Of a DNA stretch of 64,000 bases, positions 17,645 through 26,445 are shown piece after piece; within the stretch, counting starts at the first letter, position 1; the number at the start of each line of letters is the position of its first letter. The notes under the pieces were generated by a model. The model saw nothing but the letters and a program-made list of their open reading frames with translations, was not told where the DNA came from and did not search any database. The stretch is from Saccharopolyspora erythraea. GTDB taxonomy: Bacteria; Actinomycetota; Actinomycetes; Mycobacteriales; Pseudonocardiaceae. The stretch is taken from contig NZ_CP054839.1 of the NCBI RefSeq assembly GCF_018141105.1, positions 7,629,411 to 7,693,410 on the forward strand, in the 5' to 3' direction. A program made the translations under genes and the position numbers.

Positions 17645-18958
17645 CTAGCGGAGGAAGCCCTCGTAGCTGCGCTGCGTGAGCTGGCTCTCGATCTGCTTCA
17701 CGGTGTCCAGGCCGACGTTGACCATGATCAGCACCGCGGTGCCGCCGAACGGGAAGTTCTGGTTCTGGCCCTGACCACCGGTGATGCCGAGGAAGAAGTT
17801 CGGCAGGATCGCGATGATGCCCAGGTAGAGCGAGCCCGGCAGCGTGATCCGGGAGAGCACGAAGTTGAGGTACTCGGCGGTGGGGCGTCCCGGCCGGATG
17901 CCGGGGATGAACCCGCCGAACTTCTTCATCTCGTCCGCCCGCTCCTCGGGGTTGAACGTGATCGAGACGTAGAAGTAGGCGAAGAAGACGATCATCGCCA
18001 TGTACAGCAGGATGTGCACCCAGCTCGCCGGGTCGACGATGTAGGTCTGGATGAACTGCGCCCACCAGGTGTTCTGGTTGCCCGCCAGCTGGCCCAGCAG
18101 CTGCGGCAGGTACAGCAGCGACGAACCGAAGATGACCGGGATGACACCCGCCTGGTTGACCTTCAGTGGCAGGTAGGTCGAGGTCCCGCCGTACATCCGG
18201 CGTCCGATCATCCGCTTGGCGTACTGCACCGGGATGCGGCGCTGGGCCTGCTCGATGAAGACCACGGTCGCGATGATCGCGACGGCGAAGGCGCAGACGA
18301 CCGAGAAGACCAGCGGGCCGTGCGAGTTGAGGATGTTGCCGCCCTCGGCCGGGACGCGGGCCGCGATCGAGGTGAAGATCAGCAGCGACATGCCGTTGCC
18401 GATGCCGCGCTCGGTGATGAGCTCGCCCATCCACATCAGCAGCGCCGCACCCGCGGTCATCACGACGACGATGGCGATCAGGTTGAGCACCGAGTCGTCC
18501 GGGATCACCGGGACCGAGCAGCCCTGGAACAGCTGGCCGCGCACGGCGAGCGCCACGACACCGGTCGCCTGCAGCACGCCGAGGGCGATCGCCAGGTAAC
18601 GGGTGTACTGCGTCAGCTTCGCCTGGCCGGACTGGCCTTCCTTCTTCAGCTGCTCGAAGCGCGGGATGACCACCTGCAGGAGCTGGATGATGATGCTCGC
18701 GGTGATGTAGGGCATGATCCCGAGCGAGAGCACCGAGAGCTGCAGCAGCGCGCCGCCGCTGAAGAGGTTCAGCAGGGAGTAGACGCTCTGGCTGCCGCTA
18801 CCCTGGAGCTGGACGATGCACTGCTGGATGTTCGGGTACGACACCCCGGGAGAGGGGATCGTGGCGCCGAGCCGGTACAGCACGACCATGCCCAGTGTGA
18901 ACAGGATCTTTCGCCGCAGGTCCGGCGTCGCCAGAGCCGAGCGGAAGGCGCCGAGCAC
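17645..18958 (-). CDS. secY: SecY, preprotein translocase channel subunit
   Basis: A 437-residue ten-helix channel protein. The cytosolic segment MLGAFRSALATPDLRRKILFT, the plug region, GIMPYITASIIIQLLQ and the C-terminal DTVKQIESQLTQRSYEGFLR are all family features. GTG 18958 has AGGAGG five bases upstream; a longer open frame to 19042 is not supported. In most bacteria secY follows rplO directly; here a secreted-protein operon and terminator separate them, so secY has its own promoter. Confidence 0.97.
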   Translation of the reverse strand: MLGAFRSALATPDLRRKILFTLGMVVLYRLGATIPSPGVSYPNIQQCIVQLQGSGSQSVYSLLNLFSGGALLQLSVLSLGIMPYITASIIIQLLQVVIPRFEQLKKEGQSGQAKLTQYTRYLAIALGVLQATGVVALAVRGQLFQGCSVPVIPDDSVLNLIAIVVVMTAGAALLMWMGELITERGIGNGMSLLIFTSIAARVPAEGGNILNSHGPLVFSVVCAFAVAIIATVVFIEQAQRRIPVQYAKRMIGRRMYGGTSTYLPLKVNQAGVIPVIFGSSLLYLPQLLGQLAGNQNTWWAQFIQTYIVDPASWVHILLYMAMIVFFAYFYVSITFNPEERADEMKKFGGFIPGIRPGRPTAEYLNFVLSRITLPGSLYLGIIAILPNFFLGITGGQGQNQNFPFGGTAVLIMVNVGLDTVKQIESQLTQRSYEGFLR

Positions 18959-19046
18959 GCGAACCTCCTGTACGCGAGCCGGTCGGGACCGGCCAGGGAC
19001 GGTGGCCGGCTTCCAGCAGCCGGCACGGCGGGAAACTCTCACACAG

Positions 19047-19081
19047 CGCCGCGTCGGACGCGGCGCTACGGCGCGACTCTA
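19047..19081 (-). promoter_or_regulatory. Candidate secY promoter -10 and 5' leader hairpin
   Basis: Reading the minus strand, a TAGAGT -10 element (19076-19081) would start transcription near 19069. A 9-bp perfect hairpin (19047-19055 with 19061-19069) then forms the very 5' end of the ~110-base leader. The -35 region is weak (TGCCTG-like). The rest of 18959-19390 shows no gene. Confidence 0.45.
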
Positions 19082-19391
19082 GCAGGCCGCGCGGTGGACA
19101 CAGGCAGCGACCGAGGGCTCACGGCTGATCATCGATTCGCCTTGAGCGAAATGCGCTGCGGCGAAACCGCGGGACCGCACCGGTTGCCATTTTTCACATG
19201 CGGCGCTTGTGTTTCCGCTGGATCGGGCGTCTCCCCGGCGCGGTTGCGGAGCGCACGCGAAGCCCGCGGCAACGACCACGGACGGTCGCGGCCCGCCGTG
19301 GCGACCCGCGTCGAGCGCACCACTGGCAACCACGCGCAGCACACCATCGGGCTACGGGACGACCCGGCCGTGGGGGCGGCACGGCGGCACG

Positions 19392-19435
19392 GCTCCGCGT
19401 GAGACCGGCCGGGGGCCACCGGTCTCACGCGGAGC
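19392..19435 (-). terminator. Strong 17-bp hairpin terminator of the secreted-protein operon
   Basis: Perfect stem 19392-19408 with 19419-19435 around a ten-base loop, 13 bases beyond the stop of the last secreted-protein gene. It isolates secY from the inserted operon. Confidence 0.85.
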
Positions 19436-19448
19436 ACCGCACGAGCGC

Positions 19449-20045
19449 TCAGCCGCAGTTGGCCTCGCGCTCCTCGTCGGTCATCGGCCGCGTCGACTGC
19501 GTGACGGTGCCGCCCTGCTCGTCGGCCGGGCCGGTCGCGTCCATGTCGACGTACCAGATGTAGTGGTCGTGGAACTTGTCCGGGAAGTGCAGCTCGTAGG
19601 TGCCCTTGACCTTCTGCATCATCGCGCCGTGGTACACCCGGCCGACCTCACCGGGCTTGACCTCGATGAAGGTCGTCTGGCCCTCGGTGTGCTCCTCCCG
19701 CCACTCGTGGCCGTAAGTGGCCTTGAAGGTCACCTTGAAGACTTCGCCGAAGCTGGTGGCCATCGACAGTCCGAGGCTGTTGCTCTCGGCGGTCGTGTCC
19801 GACCACGACACCGACATCGTCTGCGGCAGGTCGGTGCAGTTGAACACCGGGTTTCCGACCTGCTCCGAGGTGTTCTGGAAGTACTCGGGTTCGCCCTTCG
19901 GGTGGAAGACGCAGCTGTCGGTGCCGTTGTCGCACTTCTCCAGCAGCTCGCGGGCGGTCGGCCCGTCGTCGGCCTGGGCGGGCGGGACGAGCAGCAGCCC
20001 GATCGCCACCGCGGATCCAAGCGCGGTCGTGACGCCGTGTCTCAT
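19449..20045 (-). CDS. Secreted Cys-containing beta-rich protein, possible aerolysin-like toxin, paralogue A
   Basis: A 198-residue protein with a signal peptide (cleavage after about PPAQA, residue 25). ATG 20045 has GGAG six bases upstream. After LLEKCDNGTDSCVFHP come Ser/Thr-rich alternating strands (VSWSDTTAESNSLGLSMATS) and a C-terminal block KGTYELHFPDKFHDHYIWYV. Four cysteines probably form disulfides. Alternating polar/apolar Ser/Thr strands recall aerolysin/ETX-MTX2 pore-formers, but this is an impression, not a domain match. It is the last gene of a three-gene operon and a close paralogue of the upstream gene. Confidence 0.65.
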   Translation of the reverse strand: MRHGVTTALGSAVAIGLLLVPPAQADDGPTARELLEKCDNGTDSCVFHPKGEPEYFQNTSEQVGNPVFNCTDLPQTMSVSWSDTTAESNSLGLSMATSFGEVFKVTFKATYGHEWREEHTEGQTTFIEVKPGEVGRVYHGAMMQKVKGTYELHFPDKFHDHYIWYVDMDATGPADEQGGTVTQSTRPMTDEEREANCG

Positions 20046-20101
20046 CGTGGACTCCATCTCCCGGCGGCCCGCAGGCGCGCCGAACGCGGTTCGCGCGGCC
20101 A

Positions 20102-20722
20102 CTACGGGCAGTTGGCCTGCTCTTCCTCGCTCATGTCGCGGGTGTGCTGGCTGACCGCCGATGACGAGTCCGGCGCCGGGCCGGTCACCTCCAGGTCGAC
20201 GTACCAGATGTAGTGGTCGTGGAACTTGTCCGGGAAGTGCAGCTCGTAGGTGCCCTTGACCTTCTGCATCTGCGGCGCCCTCTGCACCCAGCCCACCTGG
20301 TTCGGGTTGGTGTCGACGAAGGTCGTCTGCGCCTCGGTGTGCGACTCCTCCCACTTGTGCTCGTAGGCCTGCTCGTAGGAGACCGCGAAAACCTTGCCGA
20401 AGCCTGCCTCGGTCGTCATGGACAGCCCGACGCTGTTGCTCTGCGAGGTCGTGTCGGACCAGTTCACCGACGACCGCTGCTGGCTGGAGGTGCAGTTGTA
20501 TACCGGGTCGCCGACCTGGTGGGCCTCACCGGTGAAGTACTCCGGCTCGCCCTGCGGGTGGAAGACGCAGCTGTCGGTGCCGTTGTCGCACTTCTCCAGC
20601 AGCTCGCGAACCGTCGGGCCGTCCTCGGCGCCTGCCTGCGCGGCGGTGGCCGGGAACGGGAAGGCGAGGGCACCGGTCACGACCGCCGAGGCGACCAGGG
20701 CCCGGGAAACTCGTGCGCGCAT
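20102..20722 (-). CDS. Secreted Cys-containing beta-rich protein, possible aerolysin-like toxin, paralogue B
   Basis: A 206-residue paralogue of the downstream gene, with a signal peptide ending near ATAAQA (residue 30). Shared blocks are RELLEKCDNGTDSCVFHP, VNWSDTTSQSNSVGLSM and KGTYELHFPDKFHDHYIWYV, so the pair arose by tandem duplication and diverged mostly in the middle strands (EAGFGKVFAVSYEQAYEHKW). AAGGAGG seven bases before ATG 20722 is among the best ribosome sites in the window, suggesting high expression. It starts 13 bases after the beta-gamma-crystallin gene. Confidence 0.65.
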   Translation of the reverse strand: MRARVSRALVASAVVTGALAFPFPATAAQAGAEDGPTVRELLEKCDNGTDSCVFHPQGEPEYFTGEAHQVGDPVYNCTSSQQRSSVNWSDTTSQSNSVGLSMTTEAGFGKVFAVSYEQAYEHKWEESHTEAQTTFVDTNPNQVGWVQRAPQMQKVKGTYELHFPDKFHDHYIWYVDLEVTGPAPDSSSAVSQHTRDMSEEEQANCP

Positions 20723-20735
20723 GCGCGGACCTCCT

Positions 20736-21323
20736 TCAGCTCAGGCCGACCGACTGGGTGCGGTCGTCCATCAGGTCGCCGACGTGCGGGGTGTTCTCGT
20801 CGAACGGCCCGTCGCGGTCACCGCCCAGGCCCGGCTCCGGGTAGAGCCAGATCCAGCAGTTGCCCCACGGCTGCACCGAGGAGACCCGGTTCTTCCAGTC
20901 GTCGGGCAGGTCGATCTGGTAGTTGACGACCCCGTCCTTCTCGCACAGCGACTCTCCGTAGACGGTGAAGCTGGCGCCGCCGTAGTCGCGGTTCTCGAAG
21001 AGCGTGGCCTGGATGACCTCGCCCGATTCGGCGCGGGCCGTCGTCACCGCCTGGTCCCTGGACGCGAAGCAGTGCCGCTCCGCGGTGCGCAGGTCGTAGG
21101 AGCAGTGCCGGCCGGGTGAGGCGTGCGTGGAGCCCGCTTGCCCGGTTGCCGGCTGCACGACCGCGGTCCGCGCGGAACCGGGCTGCCCGGGCTCGGCCGC
21201 GGAGGCGCTGCCCGGGGACGCGTTGCCCCCGGGCGCGGCGATGCCCCCGGCCGTGCCGGAGATCGTCGCGGCCAGCACGGCCGCTGCCGCCAGGGCGGTG
21301 CGCCCTGTCCGTCGATGTCGCAT
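20736..21323 (-). CDS. Secreted beta/gamma-crystallin-fold protein
   Basis: A 195-residue protein with a signal peptide (ALAAAAVLAATISGTAGGIAA), an Ala/Ser/Gly/Pro linker and a C-terminal domain (about 98-195). That domain has a Greek-key pattern: LFENRDYGGASFTVYGES, then SSVQPWGNCWIWLYPEPGLGG, as in microbial beta-gamma-crystallins and killer-toxin or chitosanase-inhibitor relatives that bind Ca2+ or cell-wall sugars. It is the first gene of the operon, with GGGGAG eight bases before ATG 21323, and a perfect CebR-type operator 88 bases upstream. Confidence 0.7.
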   Translation of the reverse strand: MRHRRTGRTALAAAAVLAATISGTAGGIAAPGGNASPGSASAAEPGQPGSARTAVVQPATGQAGSTHASPGRHCSYDLRTAERHCFASRDQAVTTARAESGEVIQATLFENRDYGGASFTVYGESLCEKDGVVNYQIDLPDDWKNRVSSVQPWGNCWIWLYPEPGLGGDRDGPFDENTPHVGDLMDDRTQSVGLS

Positions 21324-21410
21324 GTCCGTGGCTCCCCTCGTCCGCTGACGCCGTCCTGGCGGGCGGCACGATCAACGTACGAAGGCCGCACTGCCCGGAA
21401 CACCGACGAA

Positions 21411-21424
21411 TGGGAGCGCTCCCA
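21411..21424. promoter_or_regulatory. CebR/CelR-type operator (TGGGAGCGCTCCCA)
   Basis: A perfect 14-base palindrome identical to the operator recognised by LacI-family cellobiose regulators of Streptomyces (CebR) and Thermobifida (CelR). It lies 88 bases upstream of the crystallin-fold gene; TACGTT (minus strand, near 21375) could be the -10 element between them. The first secreted gene is the only start nearby in the right direction, so this operon is the likely target, induced by cellobiose or another cello-oligosaccharide. Confidence 0.8.
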
Positions 21425-21671
21425 CACTGCATGCGGGCGTGCCGCCCAGCACCTTCGGCCGAGGCCCCGCAGCGGAGGCCGCTGCGCCGTACGGCCGCTG
21501 GCGGCCACGGCGAACAGCGCTGACCCGCGCGGCCAACGGACGCGCCCACCACTGCCGAAAGGCTGTGCCCACCCAACCCGAAAGGCTTACCAACAAGAGA
21601 CTCGAGAAGCAGACCGCGCCGGGGCGTCCCACCCCCAGCCACGTCGGCAGATGCCGTCCCCGGAAAACGAC

Positions 21672-21706
21672 GAGGGCCGGTCGACCCCGCGGGTCGACCG
21701 GCCCTC
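21672..21706 (-). terminator. 15-bp hairpin terminator after rplO
   Basis: Perfect stem 21672-21686 with 21692-21706 and a five-base loop, 18 bases past the rplO stop. It ends the S10-spc transcript before the inserted operon. The rest of the 400-base gap (21324-21671) holds the operator and promoter of that operon and no gene. Confidence 0.85.
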
Positions 21707-21723
21707 ACCGGCTCAAGGCGCTG

Positions 21724-22173
21724 TCAGCGGTCCAGCTTGGTGACCGAACCACCGGCAGCGGTGATCTTCTCCTGGGCGCTGCCGGTGAACGCGTGCGCGG
21801 TCACCTCCAGCTTGACGCCCTCCAGGTCCCCGTCGCCGAGGATCTTGACCAGCTCGCCCTTGTTGGCGAGACCGGCGGAGATCAGCTCGTCGATGCCGAC
21901 GGTGCCACCCTGCGGGAACGCGGCGGCGATCTTGCCGACGTTCACGCCGTGGAACTCCGTGCGGAAGCGGTTCTTGAAGCCGCGAAGCTTCGGCAGCCGC
22001 ATGTGGATCGGCATCTGCCCACCCTCGAAACGAGGGGAGACGTTCTTGCGGGCCTTGGTGCCCTTGGTACCGCGGCCGGCGGTCTTGCCCTTGGAGCCCT
22101 CACCGCGACCGACGCGGATCTTGTCGCGCTTGGAGCCAGGGGCAGGCCGCAGGTCGTGAATCTTGATGACCAT
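21724..22173 (-). CDS. rplO: 50S ribosomal protein L15 (uL15)
   Basis: A 149-residue uL15 with the Gly/Lys-rich N-terminal extension ([22 protein letters not shown]) that threads into 23S rRNA and the family segment [18 protein letters not shown]. It follows rpmD by two bases. It is the last gene of its transcript, as a strong terminator follows. Confidence 0.98.
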   Translation of the reverse strand: MVIKIHDLRPAPGSKRDKIRVGRGEGSKGKTAGRGTKGTKARKNVSPRFEGGQMPIHMRLPKLRGFKNRFRTEFHGVNVGKIAAAFPQGGTVGIDELISAGLANKGELVKILGDGDLEGVKLEVTAHAFTGSAQEKITAAGGSVTKLDR

Positions 22174-22175
22174 GC

Positions 22176-22358
22176 TCAGTCGACCTCCTCGACCGTCACC
22201 AGGTGGTGAACGACGTTGACCAGGCCGCGCACGTCAGGGGTGTCCGGACGGACCACCGACTGGCGGATCTTGCGCAGGCCGAGGGTCCGCATCGAGTCCT
22301 TCTGGTTCTGCTTGGCGCCGACCAGACCCTTGTGCTGCGTGATCTTCAGCTGTGCCAT
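22176..22358 (-). CDS. rpmD: 50S ribosomal protein L30 (uL30)
   Basis: A 60-residue uL30 ([20 protein letters not shown]), the short bacterial form. It lies one base after rpsE and two before rplO, so it is fully embedded in the operon. The conserved [17 protein letters not shown] segment contacts 23S rRNA. Confidence 0.97.
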   Translation of the reverse strand: MAQLKITQHKGLVGAKQNQKDSMRTLGLRKIRQSVVRPDTPDVRGLVNVVHHLVTVEEVD

Positions 22359-22359
22359 G

Positions 22360-22971
22360 TCACGCCCCCTGACCCGCACGGGCCCGCAGCATGAACGCCG
22401 GTGCGACGTCCTCCAGCGGCAGGCCACGACGCGCCGCGACCTCCTCGGGACGCTGAAGCATCTTCAGCGCCGCGACGGTGGCGTGCACGATGTTGATCGG
22501 GTTGTCGCTGCCCAGCGACTTGCTCAGCACGTCGTGGACACCGGCGCACTCCAGCACCGCACGCACCGGGCCACCGGCGATGACACCGGTACCGGCGCTG
22601 GCCGGACGCAGCAGCACGACGCCCGCGGCGTCCTCGCCCTGCACCGGGTGGGTGATCGTGCCGCCGAGCCGGGGAACGCGGAAGAAGTTCTTCTTCGCTT
22701 CCTCGACACCCTTGGCGATCGCCGCCGGAACTTCCTTGGCCTTGCCGTAGCCGACACCGACCATGCCGTCGCCGTCACCGACGACGACCAGAGCGGTGAA
22801 GCTGAAGCGCCGACCGCCCTTGACGACCTTCGCGACCCGGTTGATGGTCACGACTCGCTCGAACTGCGGGGTCTTCTCTTGGGCCGCCCCGCCACGGCCA
22901 CCGTCGCGGCGGTCCCGGCGGTCTTTGCCGCCGGACTCCGAACCGCCGTCACGCCGAGTGCGTCCAGGCAT
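22360..22971 (-). CDS. rpsE: 30S ribosomal protein S5 (uS5)
   Basis: A 203-residue uS5. An extra N-terminal Gly/Arg/Asp-rich stretch of about 35 residues precedes the dsRNA-binding-like domain ([21 protein letters not shown]) and the C-terminal fold with [16 protein letters not shown]5 helps decoding accuracy and spectinomycin binding; the loop [13 protein letters not shown] looks wild type. It lies 33 bases after rplR. Confidence 0.97.
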   Translation of the reverse strand: MPGRTRRDGGSESGGKDRRDRRDGGRGGAAQEKTPQFERVVTINRVAKVVKGGRRFSFTALVVVGDGDGMVGVGYGKAKEVPAAIAKGVEEAKKNFFRVPRLGGTITHPVQGEDAAGVVLLRPASAGTGVIAGGPVRAVLECAGVHDVLSKSLGSDNPINIVHATVAALKMLQRPEEVAARRGLPLEDVAPAFMLRARAGQGA

Positions 22972-23004
22972 CAGGCGTCCCTTCCGTTCGCTGTCTTACG
23001 CATC

Positions 23005-23409
23005 TCAGAACTCCAGACCGCCGTCACGGGCGGCGTCGGCCAGCGCGGCCACGCGGCCGTGGTAGGCGTTGCCACCCCGGTCGAAAACGACCGCGGCGAT
23101 CCCGGCCTCCTTGGCACGGGCGGCGACCAGCTCGCCCACCTTGGCGGCCTTGGCCTTCTTGTCGCCGTCGAACGAACGCAGCTCGGCTTCCATCGTGGTC
23201 GCCGAGGCCAGCGTGTGGCCGGCGATGTCGTCGATGACCTGCGCGACGATGTGCCGCGTCGACCGGGTGACGACCAGCCGCGGGCGGGCCGGCGTGCCGC
23301 TGACCTTCTTGCGAAGGCGGAAGTGGCGGTTGGTCCGGGCGGTCCGACGCACGCCCGAGATGCCCTTGCCCACTGGCTTGCGCTTGGTAGCTGTGGTGGT
23401 CTCGCTCAT
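23005..23409 (-). CDS. rplR: 50S ribosomal protein L18 (uL18)
   Basis: A 134-residue uL18 that binds 5S rRNA, with [20 protein letters not shown] and the C-terminal [20 protein letters not shown] signature. ATG 23409 is chosen; a GTG at 23415 overlaps the rplF stop (GTGA) and would add two residues. Confidence 0.96.
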   Translation of the reverse strand: MSETTTATKRKPVGKGISGVRRTARTNRHFRLRKKVSGTPARPRLVVTRSTRHIVAQVIDDIAGHTLASATTMEAELRSFDGDKKAKAAKVGELVAARAKEAGIAAVVFDRGGNAYHGRVAALADAARDGGLEF

Positions 23410-23411
23410 GG

Positions 23412-23951
23412 TCACTTACCCGTCTTTCCGACCTTGCGGCGGATGGTCTCGCCCGCGTAACGGACGCCCTTGCCCTTGTACGGGTCGGGGCGGCGCAGCT
23501 TGCGGATCCTGGCGGCGATCTCGCCGACCAGCTGCTTGTCAATTCCCTTGACCGACAGCTTGGTGGCGCCCTCGGTGGCGAACTCGATGCCCTCCGGCGG
23601 CTCGACCAGGACGGGGTGGCTGTAGCCCAGGGAGAACTCCAGGTTCGAGCCCTTCTGCAGCACGCGGTAACCCACGCCGTAGATCTCGAGGTCCTTCTGG
23701 TAGCCCTGGCTGACGCCGACCACCATGTTGTTCACCAGGCTGCGGGACAGTCCGTGCAGCGAGCGGCTGTTGCGCTCGTCGTCCGGGCGCTTCACCAGGA
23801 TCGCACCGTCTTCGTCCCGCTCGACGATGATCGGCTCGGCGATCCGCTGCTCCAGGGTGCCCTTCGGGCCCTTGACCGTCACGTTCTGGCCGTCGATCGT
23901 CACCTCGACGCCGGAGGGGACGGTGATCGGCAACTTTCCAATGCGCGACAT
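23412..23951 (-). CDS. rplF: 50S ribosomal protein L6 (uL6)
   Basis: A 179-residue uL6 with two related domains and the C-terminal signature [15 protein letters not shown]. It starts [17 protein letters not shown] at ATG 23951, 16 bases after rpsH, with GGAGGAG upstream. L6 sits at the base of the stalk near the sarcin-ricin loop. Confidence 0.98.
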   Translation of the reverse strand: MSRIGKLPITVPSGVEVTIDGQNVTVKGPKGTLEQRIAEPIIVERDEDGAILVKRPDDERNSRSLHGLSRSLVNNMVVGVSQGYQKDLEIYGVGYRVLQKGSNLEFSLGYSHPVLVEPPEGIEFATEGATKLSVKGIDKQLVGEIAARIRKLRRPDPYKGKGVRYAGETIRRKVGKTGK

Positions 23952-23967
23952 GGCCGTTCCTCCTCCC

Positions 23968-24366
23968 TTACCACGCGTAGGCGAGGACTTCCCCGCCCAC
24001 GCCCTGCTTGATGGCCTGCCGGTCGGTCACCAGACCGCCGGAGGTCGAAATGATCGCGATGCCCAGTCCGCCCAGCACCTTCGGCAGGTTGGTGGACTTG
24101 GCGTACACCCGCAGACCGGGCTTGGAGACCCGGCGCAGGCCGGCGATGCTCCGCTCGCGGTTCGGGCCGTACTTGAGCTCGACGACCAGGTTCTGGCCCT
24201 TCTCGCCCTGCTCCGTGCGGTAGCCCGACACGTAACCCTCGCGCTTGAGGATCTCGGCGATGTTCGCCTTCAGCTTCGAGTGCGGCATCACGACCTCGTC
24301 GTGGTATGCCGAATTGCCGTTGCGCAGACGAGTGAGCATGTCTGCGATGGGATCGGTCATCGTCAT
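23968..24366 (-). CDS. rpsH: 30S ribosomal protein S8 (uS8)
   Basis: A 132-residue uS8 ([20 protein letters not shown]) with the C-terminal signature [12 protein letters not shown]. It is usually the feedback regulator of this operon. A 222-base gap with a large inverted repeat separates it from rpsN upstream, much longer than the other gaps in the operon. Confidence 0.98.
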   Translation of the reverse strand: MTMTDPIADMLTRLRNGNSAYHDEVVMPHSKLKANIAEILKREGYVSGYRTEQGEKGQNLVVELKYGPNRERSIAGLRRVSKPGLRVYAKSTNLPKVLGGLGIAIISTSGGLVTDRQAIKQGVGGEVLAYAW

Positions 24367-24535
24367 GGTGACCTTCTCAACCTTTCTCGTCTGGTTCCTG
24401 CGGGTCTCGACACGTACCCGGAGGCACCGTCTGGACCCCGGCCTGGACGAATTAGGGGGTCATCGCCTGCCGCAGCGGCAGGCCGTTCTCTTCGCGTGCG
24501 AGCGCGAGCGTCCTCAGCGCAGGGGCGAACGCCCA

Positions 24536-24593
24536 GGTGACGCCCGACGAGGGTACCGGCAGCAGCCGGGTCCCCGTCGGGCGGGACGTCACC
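24536..24593 (-). promoter_or_regulatory. Large imperfect inverted repeat between rpsN and rpsH
   Basis: GGTGACG (24536-24542) pairs with CGTCACC (24587-24593) and inner CCCGACG with CGTCGGG, giving a long interrupted stem that overlaps the rpsN stop codon. It lies in the largest gap of the spc gene run and could attenuate or process the transcript. Confidence 0.4.
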
Positions 24594-24774
24594 AGGAGCT
24601 CTTGCTCACGCCCGGCAGCTCGCCGGCGTGCGCCATCTCGCGGAAGCACACGCGGCAGAGGCCGAACTTGCGGAACACCGACCGCGGACGACCGCAGCGC
24701 TGGCACCGGGTGTAGCCCCGGACCTTGAACTTCGGCTTGGCGGCGGCCTTGTTGATCAACGCCTTCTTGGCCAT
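24589..24774 (-). CDS. rpsN: 30S ribosomal protein S14, zinc type (uS14)
   Basis: A 61-residue S14 of the short zinc-binding type, with both CxxC pairs present (CQRC and CRVC) in [18 protein letters not shown]. It lies four bases after rplE. Actinobacteria often carry a second, zinc-free S14 elsewhere that replaces this one when zinc is scarce. Confidence 0.97.
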   Translation of the reverse strand: MAKKALINKAAAKPKFKVRGYTRCQRCGRPRSVFRKFGLCRVCFREMAHAGELPGVSKSSW

Positions 24775-24778
24775 CGGC

Positions 24779-25342
24779 TCAGTTCTCCTTGAACGGGAAG
24801 CCCAGCCGGCGCAGCAGCACCCGGCCTTCCTCATCGGTGTTGGCCGTAGTAACGACGGTGATGTCCATGCCGCGCGGACGGTCGATCGAGTCGGGGTCGA
24901 TCTCGTGGAACATCGACTGCTCGTTGAGGCCGAAGGTGTAGTTGCCCTTGCCGTCGAACTGCTTGCCCGACAGGCCCCGGAAGTCACGGATGCGCGGCAG
25001 CGCGATGGTGACCAGCCGGTCGATGAACTCCCACATCCGGTCGCCGCGCAGCGTCACACGGGCACCGATCGGCATGCCCTCGCGCAGCTTGAACTGCGCG
25101 ATCGACTTGCGGGCCTTGCGGATCTCCGGCTTCTGACCGGTGATGATCGCCAGGTCGCGCACCGCGCCCTCGATCAGCTTGCTGTCCCGTGCGGCGTCGC
25201 CAACACCCATGTTGACCACGACCTTGACCACGCCGGGCACCTGCATCGCGTTGGAGTAGTGGAACTCCTCGTTCAGGGCCTGGCGGATCTCGTCGCGGTA
25301 GCGGGTCTTCAGCCGGGGGACGATCTTCTCAGTCGTGGTCAT
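24779..25342 (-). CDS. rplE: 50S ribosomal protein L5 (uL5)
   Basis: A 187-residue uL5, which binds 5S rRNA and the P-site tRNA, with [14 protein letters not shown] and a C-terminal [20 protein letters not shown]. It is two bases after rplX and four before rpsN. Confidence 0.98.
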   Translation of the reverse strand: MTTTEKIVPRLKTRYRDEIRQALNEEFHYSNAMQVPGVVKVVVNMGVGDAARDSKLIEGAVRDLAIITGQKPEIRKARKSIAQFKLREGMPIGARVTLRGDRMWEFIDRLVTIALPRIRDFRGLSGKQFDGKGNYTFGLNEQSMFHEIDPDSIDRPRGMDITVVTTANTDEEGRVLLRRLGFPFKEN

Positions 25343-25344
25343 GA

Positions 25345-25659
25345 TCAGATGTCCTTACCGTTGCGGCGAGAGATACGAACCTTCTTGCCGTCCTCACCGG
25401 TGCGATAGCCGACACGGGTGGGCTTGCCGTCGGAGTCGACCACCATCACGTTGCTGACGTGGATCGGCGCTTCCTGGGTGACGATGCCACCGGACTGCGC
25501 ACCACGCTCGGTCCGGGAGACCTTGGTGTGCTTCTTGATCCGGTTGACACCCTCGACCAGGACCTTCTCCCGCTGCGGGAAGGCCTGGATCACCTTGCCC
25601 TTGGCGCCCTTGTCCTTGCCGGAGATGACAACGACGGTGTCACCCTTCTTCACCTTCAT
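25345..25659 (-). CDS. rplX: 50S ribosomal protein L24 (uL24)
   Basis: A 104-residue uL24 with the KOW motif [19 protein letters not shown] at the start. ATG 25659 overlaps the rplN stop by one base (TGATG), so the pair is translationally coupled. It starts 50S assembly. Confidence 0.97.
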   Translation of the reverse strand: MKVKKGDTVVVISGKDKGAKGKVIQAFPQREKVLVEGVNRIKKHTKVSRTERGAQSGGIVTQEAPIHVSNVMVVDSDGKPTRVGYRTGEDGKKVRISRRNGKDI

Positions 25660-26027
25660 CACAGCACCTCCGGCGCGAGCGAGATGATCTTCATGTACTT
25701 CTTGTCACGCAGCTCGCGGCCGACGGGCCCGAAGATGCGGGTACCGCGCGGCTCGCCGCCCGGCTTGATCAGCACCGCGGCGTTCTCGTCGAACCGGATG
25801 TAGGAACCGTCCGGACGACGCTTCTCCTTCTTCTGCCGGACGATGACGGCCTTGACCACATCGCCCTTCTTGACTCCGGCACCGGGGATGGCTTCCTTGA
25901 CGGTCGCCACGATGATGTCCCCGATACCCGCGTAGCGCCGACCGGAACCACCGAGAACCCGGATCGTGAGGATCTCCTTGGCCCCAGTGTTGTCGGCGAC
26001 GCGAAGTCGCGACTCCTGCTGGATCAC
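25659..26027 (-). CDS. rplN: 50S ribosomal protein L14 (uL14)
   Basis: A 122-residue uL14 starting [19 protein letters not shown] from GTG 26027. It carries the family stretch [20 protein letters not shown]. The 142-base gap upstream has two inverted repeats (26051-26066 and 26124-26158), so expression may be modulated between rpsQ and rplN. Confidence 0.98.
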   Translation of the reverse strand: MIQQESRLRVADNTGAKEILTIRVLGGSGRRYAGIGDIIVATVKEAIPGAGVKKGDVVKAVIVRQKKEKRRPDGSYIRFDENAAVLIKPGGEPRGTRIFGPVGRELRDKKYMKIISLAPEVL

Positions 26028-26123
26028 GTCTGACTCCTGACCCTAAGCGTCCGGGCGTTCGCCCGGTCGCACTCTGGCGCGACGGATTTCCGACCCGACG
26101 CGCGCGGTCAACCGGCACGCGAT

Positions 26124-26158
26124 TCGGCCGGCCGCTGAAACCTCCAACGGCCGGCCGA
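26124..26158. promoter_or_regulatory. Intercistronic hairpin between rpsQ and rplN
   Basis: A 10-bp perfect stem (TCGGCCGGCC 26124-26133 with 26149-26158) with a 15-base loop, plus a small hairpin CCGGGC-GTTC-GCCCGG at 26051-26066. Both lie in the 142-base gap where the S10 and spc gene groups meet. Without T tracts they look more like processing or attenuation sites than full terminators. Confidence 0.4.
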
Positions 26159-26169
26159 CCGCGACCGAC

Positions 26170-26445
26170 TTACTTGGCCTTCTCGACGACCTCGACCAGC
26201 CGCCAGCGCTTGGTCGCCGACAGCGGGCGGGTCTCCATGAGGAGGACCCGGTCGCCGACGCCCGCCGTGTTGGCCTCGTCGTGCGCCTTCACCTTGGTGG
26301 TCTGGCGCATGACCTTGCCGTAGAGGGCGTGCTTCTTGCGGTCCTCGAGCGAGACCACGATCGTCTTGTCCATCTTGTCCGAGACGACGTAGCCCTCGCG
26401 GACCTTGCGGGTGTTGCGGGTCACGCCCTGTCCTCCGTCACTCAT
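26170..26445 (-). CDS. rpsQ: 30S ribosomal protein S17 (uS17)
   Basis: A 91-residue uS17 (OB fold) with [19 protein letters not shown] and [20 protein letters not shown]. Its ATG overlaps the rpmC stop (ATGA at 26442-26445). A 15-residue Gly/Arg N-terminal extension precedes the fold. Confidence 0.97.
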   Translation of the reverse strand: MSDGGQGVTRNTRKVREGYVVSDKMDKTIVVSLEDRKKHALYGKVMRQTTKVKAHDEANTAGVGDRVLLMETRPLSATKRWRLVEVVEKAK

